Shown here in pieces: positions 21,182 through 34,370 of a stretch of DNA of 64,000 bases (its first letter is position 1; each line of letters starts with the position of its first letter). Source of the DNA: Atherix ibis (taxonomy: Eukaryota; Arthropoda; Insecta; Diptera; Athericidae); the NCBI GenBank assembly GCA_958298945.1, contig CATQJD010000001.1, forward strand, positions 2,683,142 through 2,747,141, in the 5' to 3' direction. The notes under the pieces are model-generated. The model saw only the letters and a list, made by a program, of their open reading frames with translations, was not told where the DNA came from and searched no databases. A program made the translations under genes and the position numbers.

Positions 21182-24100
21182 CTACCTAATGTTTGTTAGT
21201 GAACTATGCGGACCGGAACCATAGGAAATTTGCCACCAGGGCTCTCAGGTAAGTTAGAAATTATTGCACTAAATGCATGCTCTCTTGTCGGTTACGATCG
21301 TAGAATCGAACTGAATAATTTCATAAACAATTGTGGTAATCATGTATATTTTATTAATGAAACTAGGCTAAGGAAACAACATAATTTAAAGATACCAAAT
21401 TTCTGTATTGTTAGAAATGATAATGTAAATGGCACAGCTATTATTATACCAGAGGGCATAAAATTTTTTAGAATATCTGATTTTAATTCGGAAAACATTT
21501 CCACAACTTGTATCAAAATACCTATAACGGCGAGGGGAACAAGCATGAACTTAATATTTGTTTCAATTTATATTAGACCCTCTTGTCCGGTTCAGGAAAT
21601 CTCTAATCTATTTGCCTTCCTCAACAACCTCCATTGTACGGACTGCGAGATCATTGCGAGAGGTGATCTCAACTCCAGAAATACAATCTGGGGGGATACT
21701 ATTAAAAATACTAACGGCGTAGCAATCGAGAGATGGCTACATCAAAACAGTGGCATTAACTACCTAGACATCCTCAGTCCATTCGAGCCTACACGGCCTA
21801 GTAGCGGATCAATTATAGATATGTTTATTGTATCCTCTAATATACACAATTTTTTAGGAGGTACCAGTATATTAAAAACTTCAATATACGACTCGGATCA
21901 TTTCCCAGTCCATATTTGTTTCAACCTGACAGACCAAATTAGGTTTTGGTGCAATAAGACCATTAATCAATTCGATTACAGAAACACTAATTGGAATTCC
22001 TTTAAAAAGTAATTGGACAAGCACTTAAATAATATCGTTATCTCGTCAGAGATAAACTATTCCAACAAAGAAATGGATCATCTTATATTAAAATTCAACG
22101 GATCGGTGAAATGTGCTCTAGAAAAAACTATAGCAAGAAGAAAATCTTATAATAACCAATATAGTAATCTGCCGAAAAGCATTTTGAAACTATTCAAAAT
22201 AAGGCAAATTTGGAGAAAGGAACTGAACAAAATATTCCACACCAACTTCAGCAAAATTTCAGATGATTATAAGACACAGCTTTCAAAAATAAACTGCCTA
22301 TCTACACTAATAAGGGAAAGGGTTAAAGTACATTTCGACGGTAAACTGAAACAACTCTTACAAAAAATACAACCGGGACCCGATGTTTATCGCGAAATAA
22401 ACAGAATTTCTGGGCGCAACCGTTCAAACCAAAGTATAATTTCTGATGAACTAAATAATCCTATCCAGGGAGGAGCAGAGGATATAGCCAACGCATTTGG
22501 GAACTATTATCAAAAATTATACAGGTATGAGCTGCCCGATTCAAGACCGGAAAATTCACACTCCGTTAGATCTGAATTGAACGCCTTCTACGATAACAAT
22601 TCTAAATATCGTCAAACTATCTTTCATTGCCAAAATAAGTCCACTACGCCTCAAGGTAGTGGCACAATGCTCCTCACTTTTAGGGAATTATACCACCATA
22701 TCAGGAACATGAACAACAAAAAATCATCTGGGCCGGATGATATTCCAAACTGTGTTATTAAAAAATTCACAGTGAACGCAATTAGGATTTTGTTAGTAAT
22801 CTTTAATAATTGCTTAAATAACTTATACTTCCCGGATACATGGAAAATAGCCAATATCATAAATATTCCAAAAACTAATATGAAAACCAGAATATCTCAA
22901 CATAGACCAATTTCACTATTATCAAATGTTGGCAAAATTCTCGAATCATTCATGTACAACCGACTGTACATGCATGTGGAAGACAGAAATATAATCCCCG
23001 CGAACCAATTTGGTTTCAGGAAACAGCACTCAACAACCGATGCGTTGCTCAAACTTCACTCAGATGTATCAGTAGCACTGAATAGTAAAGCTTCTACGCT
23101 GATATGCAGTTTAGACATTCAAAAGGCTTTTGACACGGTCTGGTGGGATGGTCTTCTATACAAACTCTTAAAAGCTGGCGTGGATAAAAACCTGCTACTT
23201 ATCTACCGTTCTTTCTTTCAAAATCGAAATTTTAAAATACTATACGGAGAACATAAATTTAGCGAATATAAAATGCAAAGAGGTGTCCCTCAGGGTTCAG
23301 TCTCGGGCCCATTACTATACTCCATATTTATTTCTGACGCACCACAATCTAATAAATATCAAACTGTCTTTTATGCAGATGACACTCTCTTATACGCGCA
23401 TAATCCTAATCCAAATTATGCAAAACTTACGATAGAAAGGGGGCTAAATATCCTGATAGATTATTATAAGACATGGGGAATCCACATAAATACCGAAAAA
23501 ACTCAAGTATTATGTATAAGAAACTCTGTTCGCAGAGGGTTTAAGCGATCGGTCCGGAAAAGCCATGTAAATATCAGTATCAATAACACAGTTGTGAAAA
23601 CTTCGAAAAAGCTCAAATACCTGGGTGTGAATTTCTCGGAGCTATTTAAATTTAACACGCACGCAAATTTCACCATTCGTAAAGCGTGCTGGGCCTATCA
23701 CAAAATAGCGTTCCTATTTAAAAAGAGACACGGCTTATCCACTCAAACGAAGCTGCTTTTATATAAGCAGTTAATAAGACCTATCCTCAGTTACGCCTTT
23801 CCCATCTGGTTCTCTATCTCAAGAACTCTCATTAATAAATTAGAAGCCTTGGAGAGGAGAATTCTCAGAACCTGCACGGGACTGTACAGAAGGGAAAACC
23901 AAAAGCACTATTCCAACAACGTTCTATATAAAACTTGTGGAGAAAAACCACTTCTACAATATATGTTACACCTGGCAGAAAAATACCTATCCAAAATAGG
24001 TAATCACCCAAATCGACTAATAAAGGATTCCGTAAATAAATACAAGTCCTCTCAGGTTACCCTACCTTACTGGTACCCATCTCCTCTAATGATAACTGAC

Positions 24101-24541
24101 GAACGATACAAATCGCAATTTGTCCACAATTCTGGAAGAACTTTGTTCTACTCGAGCCAATCCCACATACACCTAGGCTAGAACAGCTGTGCCATAAGTG
24201 TATTGTGTAAGTTTAGTATAAATAGTAATAAGTGTTATATAGTTTTTAAGTTTTAGTTTTAATTCAATACCAAGTCTTATGCAGCTATAAGGTACGAATA
24301 GCTGCATACATATACCATAATATCAGGGAATAAAATAAAGATAATAATTAACGCGAAAGATAACGTGCATTATTGTACTATATTTCAAGACGATACATCG
24401 TAGGAATTAGACCTAAGTAATAGTCTTAAGTTACACACAAAAAAAAATGTTATAATATACTTTCAGTTTTAGTAATTAAATATAAATAATGTAAATAATT
24501 TTGTCCCGATATTAAACTGAAATAAATTGAATTGAATTGAA
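21182..24541 (+). mobile_element. 5'-truncated duplicate of the Jockey-like element
   Basis: It matches 13,528-16,872 nearly base for base, so it lacks the 5' UTR and almost all of ORF1. Its 3' flank is the same TCTTCTTTTTCAGTGG and B module as in the first copy, and its 5' side is not the matching duplication. It therefore arose by DNA duplication of the already inserted element, not by a new retrotransposition. A net 15-bp insertion near 24,386-24,401 distinguishes its 3' UTR. Confidence 0.93.
21206..24181 (+). pseudogene. ORF2 of the truncated copy, one nonsense codon
   Basis: It is the same endonuclease/reverse transcriptase as 13,552-16,527, but codon 269 is TAA (22,010-22,012) where the first copy has CAA. 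The stop falls just after the endonuclease domain, so a short 268-residue endonuclease could be made and the reverse transcriptase frame (22,013-24,181) is cut off. Other seen differences are few: Ser170 to Asn, Leu290 to Met, Ile690 to Met. FYADD and the other catalytic motifs are unchanged, which points to recent duplication. Confidence 0.95.
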
Positions 24542-26441
24542 TCTTCTTTTTCAGTGGTAAATTATTGATCTGTAGAGCGATGTGTTTCAACTTGAGTAGT
24601 ACTCCTGATGGATGCAGAAGATAAGTTAATTTGTTTATACTAACATAACAAATTGATTAATTTCAGAATTTTTCGGCTTTCCATCACAAATTCACGCTGC
24701 TAGAGACAATCTGGGCAAAAGCTTACATAATGCACTCATCGTAACAATTCGCCTGTTTCCGTAAATATTTTAAAATATTACTCTTTCAAGTATTTAGCCT
24801 CAAGAGCAACGACGACTGCGAATTGACGACATAATGTAAGCGATTAATAGCATATGCATATGCTAAAATCTGCATAGTGCATCTCTTAAATTTCTGCCTA
24901 ATCTCAACGATTTCAGTTGATATCCGTGGATTTTTTTAAATATTTTTCATTGCAAAATAGTACCATAATATCAGCTGGACATCGGCTTTGATGAAAGCAG
25001 TATTTTGATAGAGTTGCTATGCAAAATTTGGTGTTGCATTAGCATTGACCGCTTCTGAAAATGTTCCATCCAATTACATATCAATTTGTAGAAAGATCGT
25101 TTTGGTTATACACATATTTTTAACTAAAAAGGCTTTTAATCAAGTTGGTGTTGTAGGATAGAACATTTTCTTGGTTTGGTTAAAAATGGGTTGGGGGCAA
25201 ATATCTGCGAAGAGTGATGTTTGTGGATATTTGCGGATGCCTGAAGTGAGCGGGAACGGATTTTCCGTGGATTTGAAAAAAAAAATTATATTTTTGCTTT
25301 GGTAAAATTCCAGTCACTCCTACATAAAAATAAAAAAAACAGATTTGATATGGAATCCTTTGCCACAGGTTACGTATTCGCTGAGCTGCATTTTTCATTA
25401 TTGGAAATCATCTATTTGTCTTCCCGTAAAATGTTTCCGCCACCAACATGACATTATAGTTAAATTTGTTTATAAGAAACTTAGATGTTAACACCTGTTC
25501 TGAAGTTATTAAATGTACTGTTTGGTATTATGGCCGAGCACTATGTTTATGTTAGACATCATTATTCGGGAACACCACCAATTATCAATTGATGATAGAT
25601 GACCAATTATCAATTGAGGACACTGCTCTTATAGCAAATATGCTAATATATCATCGTTCTATTTTATTGTACACATATATACGCATGTATGAACATAAAT
25701 CGATCCACAATAGTAAAACTTAAAATCTGCGTTTAATTGAATATTCTATTTACTTTAGTATTTAACAAATTAATCTAAAAAGAATTCCTAAAGTTTAAAT
25801 TAGATAGTAAGTTATGCAGTTATTGAAGAAAAATAATAAAAATATAATTAATATTTTTTTAATTATAAACGTATTTGCTGTTATTTGTATTGTTTAAAAT
25901 AAGTAAAATACCATAGGTATACTAGACGTACATAGAACTTTAAAGAATAAATTCATTTTACGAAGTGAATATTCGTATTTAATTTCTAGATGACAATTTA
26001 TTTAGAACAGAACAAATGTGTATGAATATATTTGAAGAAGAACATTTTCTTCCAGTAAATAGTTACAATGATAATGCTTCCCTACTATAGAACTCAATAA
26101 TAAATTTAATAAACATCGAGATCATCATGTTTGAAAACTAATTTTTTGACCAAGCCGAGACGAGACTATCATACACATATTCGTTTTTATTTACATTATT
26201 TAGCTTCGTATTGAAATCACGTTGTAATTTATTAAAAACTCTAATTTGAACATGTTATTTTCAGAACTGGGCGCTGCGACATATTTTTTAGTTTTTTGTT
26301 TACGGGTGGACATGTTTCTATCTGCGAAATACCCAAAGAAGTCAATGAAATGCACAATTCTAAAAAAGATTTTGGAGTGGGTTTTCCTTGAATATTTAGT
26401 ATGAGTGTGATTACAAGCTTGAGATCCAATTATAACCAAAT
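24542..26441. repeat. B-C-A modules, copy 3 (empty mariner site)
   Basis: This matches 16,873-18,732 plus 20,029-20,069 with only scattered changes. At 26,397-26,410 the sequence TTAGTATGAGTGTG runs through uninterrupted, giving the pre-insertion state of the mariner site. It ends at the same A/D junction (AACCAAATTT then TTATGAAAAAC) as the other copy. Confidence 0.9.
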
Positions 26442-27509
26442 TTTTATGAAAAACAGTAGCTTTGTCCTTGGCTATTTCTGTTGCTCCTCAATATATTTCA
26501 CTTAAGCTTGCTTTTTTACCCAAATTCCTCCGACTTTCTTTTCAACCAAGGGTTCATCTTCAATCGTTGATCTAACCTTTATTCCTTCGCGGATGTATAG
26601 TTTGTTTTTGTGAGAGCTTTTTAGAAGAAAGTGATCAACTGCACATTTTAGTGGAAACATATGTTATGTACGTTAATACAAAGCAACTTTCACGCTTCAT
26701 GAGAAACCAAGCAAACTGAGATAAGTTGAAATTTACGGTCACTAAGGCCATGGACTCTTTACCGTCTACGTTTTCCGTTAGCCAGGAAGCGAGAAATGTA
26801 GTTAGCATTCTCAGAGGTGCAGCTATTTAATCCATTCCGTTTTCGAATGGTATGTTTAGACATCGGCCGATTTGATATTCGCAAGAAATTGCTGTATTAA
26901 GACGCGAACGAAAACAGGCCCGAAAGAAATGTTCCCGTTTCTCCAGTACGACTAACCTCGAGTTGAGACAAAACAGCCAAAATCAAGAAATTATTAAGAC
27001 AAACCAAGCTTACAGATTGGAATGATTTTACTGCCAGCATTGATACCAGTTCATCCCCGAAGGATACGTGGAGAGGAATTAATCGGATTCTAAGTCGTCA
27101 AAAGAATAGAATTATTCTATCGATTCAGACTGAGAATTGGATTATAATCGACTTCCCTTCCATCTTTGAGGACCTCGCAATAGCTTGGGCATCGTACTCT
27201 TCGAACAAACATCTCAGTGTTGTATGTCGTAGAGATAAGGAATCCTTCATAGAAAACTTCTCGCTAACTTCGTCTTCATCCATATGTAACTTGAACCAGC
27301 CAGTTTCTCTTGTACAGTTCAATTTTATTAACTCATTCAAGGGCACTACACCTGGCAGGGACAAGGTATCTTTCAAAATGATAAAAGAGGCTTCTTCGAT
27401 ATTCCATATTAAAATAGTCAACCTCTTTCATCATATACTCGAAACATCAATGTTTCCAAATATTTGTAAAGTTGTTACCGTTTCTATACCAAAATATAAC
27501 AGCGCAATA
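26442..27509 (+). pseudogene. Module D, second copy (fossil reverse transcriptase fragment)
   Basis: It matches 20,070-21,136 at a constant 6,373-bp offset and carries the same stops and frame break, so the decay predates the duplication. Here D runs at AACAGCGCAATAAAAC into sequence related to 30,795 and 57,500 rather than into the non-LTR copy, so this is the original right edge of D. Confidence 0.75.
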
Positions 27510-28540
27510 AAACTTCGGAATTGCATTAAATATTCGTGCGTACATTTCGTTTATTGCAATCATATTTAAAGCATCGCGGAATATAAATAATTTCAATTTC
27601 ATATGGTATGTAGTATGTGAAGAAAATATATAATAAAAATAATATAATAAATTACATTTCCTTTAGCGTTGAAATAAAATGTCTATGTTATAAATGGTTA
27701 ACATGACTATTCTTTAAAATTGAATTGTAAAAATTTCTGATAAAGGGAAACATAACCGCAAAGAAAAGATATAAAATAAAAATTAACTTTGAATTTTTTT
27801 CAGCGTTTCTTTATTCGAACATCAAATTAACTTTGGAAAATGCGATTGTTATCTTTAACGTAACAGTCGACATAATATTAGTCGTAATAAGATCAAAATA
27901 AAATGATTTAAGAAAGGAATCAATTTGATCAAAATGAATTACTGTCTACGTATTTATTACCTGAAAAATGTAATTGAATAAAATTCTATTGCTGTGCCAT
28001 TTTCAATGGGGCTAGTTACTTTAATGAATAGTGGTGATTTCAATGAATACCGGTTACTAAATGGATATAGATTAATTTTTAATGAATATTGATACTCTCG
28101 TTCTAGCATTGGTCACTTCCATAGTGGTCGTGGTTTGCATTCATTGTATGTTGGTCACTTCTGTAGTCAGCATTCGTATTTAAATATCACATTGACTCGA
28201 CTAAGCCAGTCCACCTAATAATTGTTGTCTAGACAATAAAATAATAAAAATTATTCTTTTGTTCTTATACAACCGCGGGAATAATCGTTTTAATTATATC
28301 AATGGAAATTTTATTAATTTCGCCATTTTCAATGTGTATTCAGAAAACAATCATTTTCGAATGGTTTGTGTCTAGAAAACGATTGGGAGATGGATTTGTT
28401 TAGACCAGTTAATATGATTAATCGCGCTACTCTAACGTGAATTTTTCTTAAGCGTGTATTGCAAAAGTTGGAAGAGGGAAAGCAATGTAGTATGTTTTCA
28501 CATAAGTTCGTCCAAACTAGCCCGATCAAAACTAATTAAC
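27510..28540. repeat. Diverged H-type segment
   Basis: 27,600-27,960 aligns with 9150-9420 (TTCAGCGTTT...GCGATTGTTATCTTTAACGT) and 28,000-28,340 with 8660-9080 (GGTCACTTCCATAGTGG), in the same orientation but in swapped order compared with the 8.3-kb H. The first 70 bp resemble 30,795-30,870. No gene is recognised. Confidence 0.65.
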
Positions 28541-29180
28541 TTATGCTTGCTTTGCGATTTATTAAATTTTCTCTATTTTACAATTTGATTAACAATTGGT
28601 AGAAAAATCATTGAATGAGTTGTCGCAAGGCTATTACAACTTTTTGAAGAAAGTATCTGTATGCATTTAAACACATTATAAATGCTTTTATTTAAGATAA
28701 AAGTAACATAATGATTTGAGCACAATGCAATTATAGATCAATTTTGAAATTTTTCTGGATAAGATTATAGACGCGATCTGTAAATAATTTAATACCAATA
28801 TCCGCATTGTTATTTCATCAATACAGTTTGTAGAAGCCTAAATTATATTAACATTTAGTTTCTTACACTCCTAGCCACACGAACTAGTAGTAAATAACAA
28901 TTGTTTACATTAATTAATAAATTGATTATTAAACAAATTTCAGAAAACTGCAAAACCCTCATTTTAACGGAAATAACATTTGCCAACAGTTACCACCTCA
29001 CCCGTTTTTAATTTTAATTTTAGTTCTAGTTATATTATTAATTAATTCAGTATCACATAATTTAGTTTTAATTGTTTGTAAAGTAGCTAAAAGACTTTGT
29101 ATATATTTTCGTCTCGTCTTGTCTTGGTAATTTTTTGACAATGACGAGACAAGACTATCATACGCACTTTTATTTACATT
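28541..29180. repeat. Diverged spacer repeat shared with 30.7 and 33.9-34.4 kb
   Basis: 28,525-28,590 resembles 30,715-30,775. 28,660-29,110 resembles 33,940-34,365, including TTTCAGAAAACTGCAAAACC and AACAGTTACCACCT. There is no open frame of note. Diverged copies show an old duplication layer. Confidence 0.65.
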
Positions 29181-30260
29181 GTATAGTTTTTTTTAAATAA
29201 AAATACTAATTTCAACATTTTATTTTCAGAACTAGGCTGCAACATATTTTTTAATTGTTTGTTTACGTTTGGGCAAGTTTCTAAAGAAAAAGTTAGAATA
29301 AATTTTCAAAAATATATCTGCAAAACATCCAAAAAGTCAATAGAATGAGCAGTTCTGAATAGAGGAAGAGTGAAGTACTTATTTTGAGTGGGTTTTGTTT
29401 TGCTTGAATATTTAGTATGAGTGTGATTATAAGCTAGCTGATGAGTTTGAATTTGTGCGCTTGAGATACAATTATAACTAAATTTTGCGTAATTTAAAAA
29501 AACTAAATGAAGAGTTTCTTCTTTTCCAGTGGTAAATTATTGATCTGTAAAGAGATGTGTTTCAGCTTGATCACGTTCTCTTGGTGGATGAAGAAGATAA
29601 GTTGATTTGTTTGTACTAACGTAACAAATTGATTACTTTCAGAATTTTTCGGCTTTTCGATCACGAATTCACACTGTCAGAGACAATCAGGGCAAAAGCT
29701 TGCATAACGTGCGCTCATCATAACAATCCGCCTTTTTCAGTAAATATCTGAAAATATAACTCTTTTAGGTATTTAGCCTCTTACGGTGTAAGAGCATAAA
29801 CGACTGTGAATCGACGACATAATTTAAGCGATTAATGGCATATGCATATGCTAAAATCTGCATAGTGCATCTCTTAAAGTTCTGCCTAATCTCAACGATT
29901 TCAGTTGATATCCCCCGAATTTTTGTAATGTTTTTCATTGCAAAGTAGTGCCAGAATATCAGCTTAACATCGGCTTTGATGAAAGCAGTATTTTGGATAA
30001 AGTTGCTATGCAAATTTGAGTGTTGCATTAGCATTAATCGCTTCTGGAAATGTTCCATCCAATTATACGGCAATTTGTTGAAAAATCATTTTGGTTATAT
30101 TTTTAGCTAAAACGGTTTTTAAGCAAGTAGGATAGGTAAGGTTAAAAAAATGGTGCGTTGGAAGGGTTGGAGGAAGAAGGGGTAAATATCTGCGAAGAGT
30201 GATGCTTGTTGATATTTGCGGACGCCTGAAGGGGCGGGGGCGGATTTGTTACGATGAGGT
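29181..30260. repeat. Diverged A-B modules, copy D1
   Basis: A-like sequence (29,181-29,530) and B-like sequence (29,530-30,260) are recognisable by TTTTATTTTCAGAACT, TCTTTTCCAGTGGTAAATTA and the GCATATGCATATGC string (29,838 region), but differ from the 10-kb B throughout. The right part of B is G-rich (30,140-30,245). The copy from 29,967 rightward is duplicated at 56,646 onward. Confidence 0.75.
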
Positions 30261-30475
30261 AGCGCGGTTATGCAAGCTTAGCCCAATATGATTGTCTCGT
30301 CTATATGATGGCTTAATAATAAGGGTCAATAGGAAAAGGCAGCGTCCGAATGGTGATCGAAAAGGTGAGCAATTAATATAAAATTTTGATGAATGGTGGT
30401 TTTGTATTAAGCTATGCAAGTAGTTGTGTGGTTAGCAATAATTAATTAATAGTGGTTGATCATTTGCATCTGACT

Positions 30476-30572
30476 GGACAGTGGTTATTGGGTCAATTTT
30501 TAGTCGGACAGTGGTCACTGGATCAATTTTAATCGGACAGTGGTCATTGGGTCAATTTTAATCGGACAGTGG
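30476..30572. repeat. Minisatellite, ~30-bp unit, four GGACAGTGG starts
   Basis: Units of the form GGACAGTGGTCAYTGGRTCA followed by ATTTTAATC start near 30,476, 30,506, 30,535 and 30,565. The duplicated locus at 57,154-57,279 has five starts, so unit number changed after the 7.3-kb duplication. Confidence 0.85.
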
Positions 30573-32130
30573 TAGACCATTTTAAAGGTAAGTGGTGCCT
30601 ATGCCTATGATCACATTTTAGTGATGTCGTTCGTCATATGATTGGTTGATGGTGGAACTTGATTGATAGGAAGCAATGTAGTATGTTTTCACATAGGTTC
30701 GTCCAAATTATCCCGATCAAAACTAATTTACTTATGCTTGCTTTACGATTTATTAAATTTTCTCTATTTTACAATTCGATTATAACTGACAGCGTAATAA
30801 AACTACGGAATTGTATGAGATGTTCATGTGTACTTTTCGTTTATTGCAATCATATTTATAGCCTTTGTTTAATATAAATAAATACAATTCCATATACGAG
30901 TATAGTGTTTGAAGTACATATATAAAAAAATAATAAACTGAATTTTCTTTAGAGTTGAAGTAAAATTTCTATTCTATAAATGGAAGCTGTTGATTCTTTT
31001 AAATTGAATTATAAACATTTCTCATAAAGAAAGGCGATCGTTGTTGTAAAAAAAATATGTTTAATAAAAATTCAGTTTTAATTTCTTTCAGCGTTTGTTG
31101 ATTTGAACACCAAACTAATATGGATAATGCGATTGTTATCTTTAACGTAACAGTCGACAGTATATTAGTCGTAATCAGATCAAAATAAAATGATTTAAGA
31201 AAAGAATGAATTTGACAAAATCGAATTAATGTCTACGGATTTTTTACCTGAAAATGTAATTGAATAAAATTTTGTTGCTGTTGCCGATAAAAAATAAAAT
31301 TTAATTTTCTTTCTGAACTATGGAAGATTGAGTTATGGGAAAGGCAATTTAGTATCCTCGCACTTTATCTCCGGGTTGGTAAGTTCGAATAGAGAATGGA
31401 TTTTTCATTAAAGAAATGATCTATACGTCGGTTCTTAGTTTTAATATAACGGATAAAACGTAAAATACGAAATGTTTAGTTTCATTGCTACGGCAATGTG
31501 AAATTACCTAAAAAGCGAAAGATGACTAATTAAACGAACAAAAACTTTTGTGGATTATAATTAACAATTTGAGAAGCATATAATTTTTCCATTAACAATC
31601 GGGTAATGGGCGAAATTTAGTGAGAACAGCCACAGTCTCTTAGACCAGTTGTTTTAACCAATTTTTTGTTTCTTACGAGATTTAGTCTCGAATAAAGTAA
31701 ACAAAAATTGCATTGTTCAGTTTATAATAAACATAATAATAACATGAAGACGAAAAAGATATTTTGAAAATCTAGATTGATGCATATTGTTTTTTAAGTG
31801 TAATAAAATCGGTGAAGTTATTTGATTAAGTGAAACAGTACAGTTATTTGGTTGTTTGTGTTTTCATTTCGATAATAAATCTTAGTTCAAAATTTATAAA
31901 TTATTAATGTTTCAAAAGAATTGCGTAATTTTCTAATTATTGAACCATTAATAATTATTTGTGTGAATTTCACGAAACGAATATTTTGCTATAGTTTGAA
32001 AGTTTAGTGCTTTCAAAACCATTATACGAGTAAATTAAAAAATATCCCAAAAATGTAAATTTGATAATTATGGTTTTCTTTTATTATAAATTGTTTGCTT
32101 TTCAAAAGCAATGTTAAGAGTGGGTCATAC
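30573..32130. repeat. Spacer with H-like patch between diverged A-B copies
   Basis: 30,880-31,270 is H-like (TTTCAGCGTTTGTTGATTTG, GCGATTGTTATCTTTAACG). 31,985-32,130 matches the end of H at 9440-9600. The part between (31,270-31,980) is unrecognised and holds no convincing gene. The 72-codon frame at 30,659-30,877 is present in both duplicates only because they are near-identical. Confidence 0.6.
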
Positions 32131-33260
32131 GGATATTTAGCTTCGTATCGAAATCACGGCGTAATTTATTAAAAACTCTAATTTCAACATTTTATTTCAG
32201 AAATGGATGCTACGGCATGTTTTTTAGTTGTTTGTTTACGTCTGGGACAAGTTTGCTAAAAACAAAAGTACCGATAAATTTTTAGAGATATATCGTAAAA
32301 TACCAAAAAATTAAATGGACAGTTCTTAAATAGATTTGAGTGGATTTTGCTTGAATATTTAGTATGTCAGTGTGATTATAATCTGATCTGATAAGTTTGA
32401 GTTGGTTGCTTGAGATTAATTATAACTAAATTTTGCGTAATTTAAAATCACTAAATAAAGTTTCTTCTTTTTCAGTGGTAAATTATTGATCTGTAGAGCG
32501 ATTGTGTTTCAACTTGAGTAGTACTCTTGGGGGATGCAGAAGATATAAGTTGATTTGTTTTCTACTAACTTAACAAATTGATTACTTTCAGAAATTTTCG
32601 GCTTTTCGATCACGAATTCACACTGCCAGAGACAATCAGGGCAAAAGCTTGCATAACGTGCGCTCATCGTAACAATCCGCCTTTTTCAGTAAATATCTTA
32701 AAACATTAATCTTTCAGGTATTTGTCCTCTTACGGCGTAAGAGCGACGACGACGACTTCGAATTTAAGCGATTAATGGCATATGCATATGCTAAAATCTG
32801 CATAGTGCTTCTCTTAAATATCTGCCTAATCTCAACGATTTCAGTTGATAACCGTGGAATTTTTGTAATGTTTTTCATTGCAAAATAGTACCAAAATATC
32901 AGCTGGACATCGGCTTTGATGAAAGCAGTATTTTGGATAAAGTTGCTATGCAAATTTGAGTGCCGCATTAGCATTAATTGCTTCTGAAAATGTTCCATCC
33001 AATTGCATGCTAATTTGTAGAAAGATCTTTTTGGTTATTTTTTTAACTAAAAAGGCTTTTAATCAAGTTGGTGTCGTAGGATCGAACGTTTTCTTGGTTA
33101 GGTTAAAAAAATTGGAAGAGTGCGCGGGGAGGGGGCAAATATCTGCGAAGAGTGTGTTTGTGGATATTTGCGGGGACGGGGGGGATTTGTTACGATGAAG
33201 TGCGCGGTTATGCAAGCTTAGCCCAATATGATTGTCTCGTCTATATGATGACTTCATATT
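32131..33260. repeat. Diverged A-B modules, copy D2
   Basis: TTTAGCTTCGTATCGAAATCAC at 32,138 opens an A-like part. TCTTCTTTTTCAGTGGTAAA at 32,463 opens a B-like part that runs to ATTGTCTCGTCTATATGATG near 33,230-33,250. The A/B boundary string equals the non-LTR target, here without insertion. Repeated at 58,838-59,960. Confidence 0.75.
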
Positions 33261-33395
33261 AAATATCAAAAGGAAAAAGCGGTGATCGAGAAGGTGAGCA
33301 ATTAATATATAATTTTGAATGAATGGTGGTTTGTATTGAGGTTTGCATGTGGTTGTGTGATTAGCAGTAATTAATAGTGGTTCACCTACATCTGA

Positions 33396-33540
33396 CTGGA
33401 TAATGGGTCAATGGGTCATTGGGTATAGTTTAGTAGGTCAGTGGTTATTGGGCCAATTTTAGTAGGTCAGCGGTCATGGGGCCAATTTTCTGTTGGACAG
33501 GGGTTAGTGGGTCAATTTAGAGTTGGACAGTGGTCATTTG
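33396..33540. repeat. Degenerate minisatellite (GGTCAGTGG/GGACAGTGG units)
   Basis: Imperfect ~30-bp units such as TAGTAGGTCAGTGGTTATTG and GGGCCAATTTT repeat about four times. The composition and position after B match the minisatellite at 30.5 kb, so it is an ancestral part of the composite unit. A copy lies at about 60,105-60,242. Confidence 0.75.
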
Positions 33541-34370
33541 CTATAATATTACGAAATTGCATTAGATTTCTTGGATACGTTTCGTATATTGCAATCATAG
33601 TTACAGTCTTCGGAATATATATGTTAGTATTTAAAGAAAATATATAAGAAATTACATTTTATTTTAAATTGAATTGTAAACATTACTGATAAATGGAAAC
33701 ATGCTTACAAAGAAAAGATGTTAAAAAAAAATTAAATTGGAATTTCTTCAGCCTTTGTTAATTCGAATATCAAACTGATATGGGACACGAATCGGTATGT
33801 ATTTAAACTCATTATATAATAATTTTATAATAATTTTATTTAAAATTAAAGTGACTTAATGATTTATGCACAATATAATTATAGATCGATTTTGAATCGA
33901 TTCGGTATCGGTATGTATTTAAACTCATTATATAATAATTTTATTTAAAATTAAAGTGACTTAATGATTTATGCACAATATAATTATAGATCGATTTTGA
34001 TTTTTTTTGGATAAGATTATAGACGCGATCTGTAAATAATATTATTACCAATATATCCGTATTGATTTTTTATCAATACAGTTTGTAGAAGTCTAAATTA
34101 TATTAGCATTTAGTTTCTTGCACTTCTAGCCACACTAACTAGTAGTAAATAACAATTGTTTACATTAATTAATAAATGGATTATTAAACAAATTTCAGAA
34201 AACTGCAAAACCCTCATTTCAACGGAAATAACATTTGCCAACAGTTACCACCTTACCAGTTTTTAATTTCAATTTTAGTTTTAGTTCTATTATTAATTAA
34301 TTCAGTGTCATATAACTTAGGTTTAATTGTTTGTAAAGTAGAAAAAAAGCTTTGTATATATTTTCGATAC
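33541..34370. repeat. Diverged tail segment with a 116-bp tandem duplication
   Basis: 33,655-33,790 is H-like. A block starting ATCGGTATGTATTTAAAC at 33,791 repeats at 33,907 (to about 34,000), a 116-bp direct duplication not present in the related sequence at 28.66 kb. 33,940-34,370 aligns with 28,690-29,110. The duplicate at 60,498-60,710 also has both copies. Confidence 0.75.

Noticed and set aside
21182..24541. Truncated non-LTR copy as an independent retrotransposition
   Set aside because: It shares flank and target string with the first copy and lacks its own left duplication, so DNA duplication explains it better.
33956..34000. Possible CRISPR-like short repeats in 33.8-34.0 kb
   Set aside because: It is a single 116-bp tandem duplication, not spaced repeats, and the context is eukaryotic.
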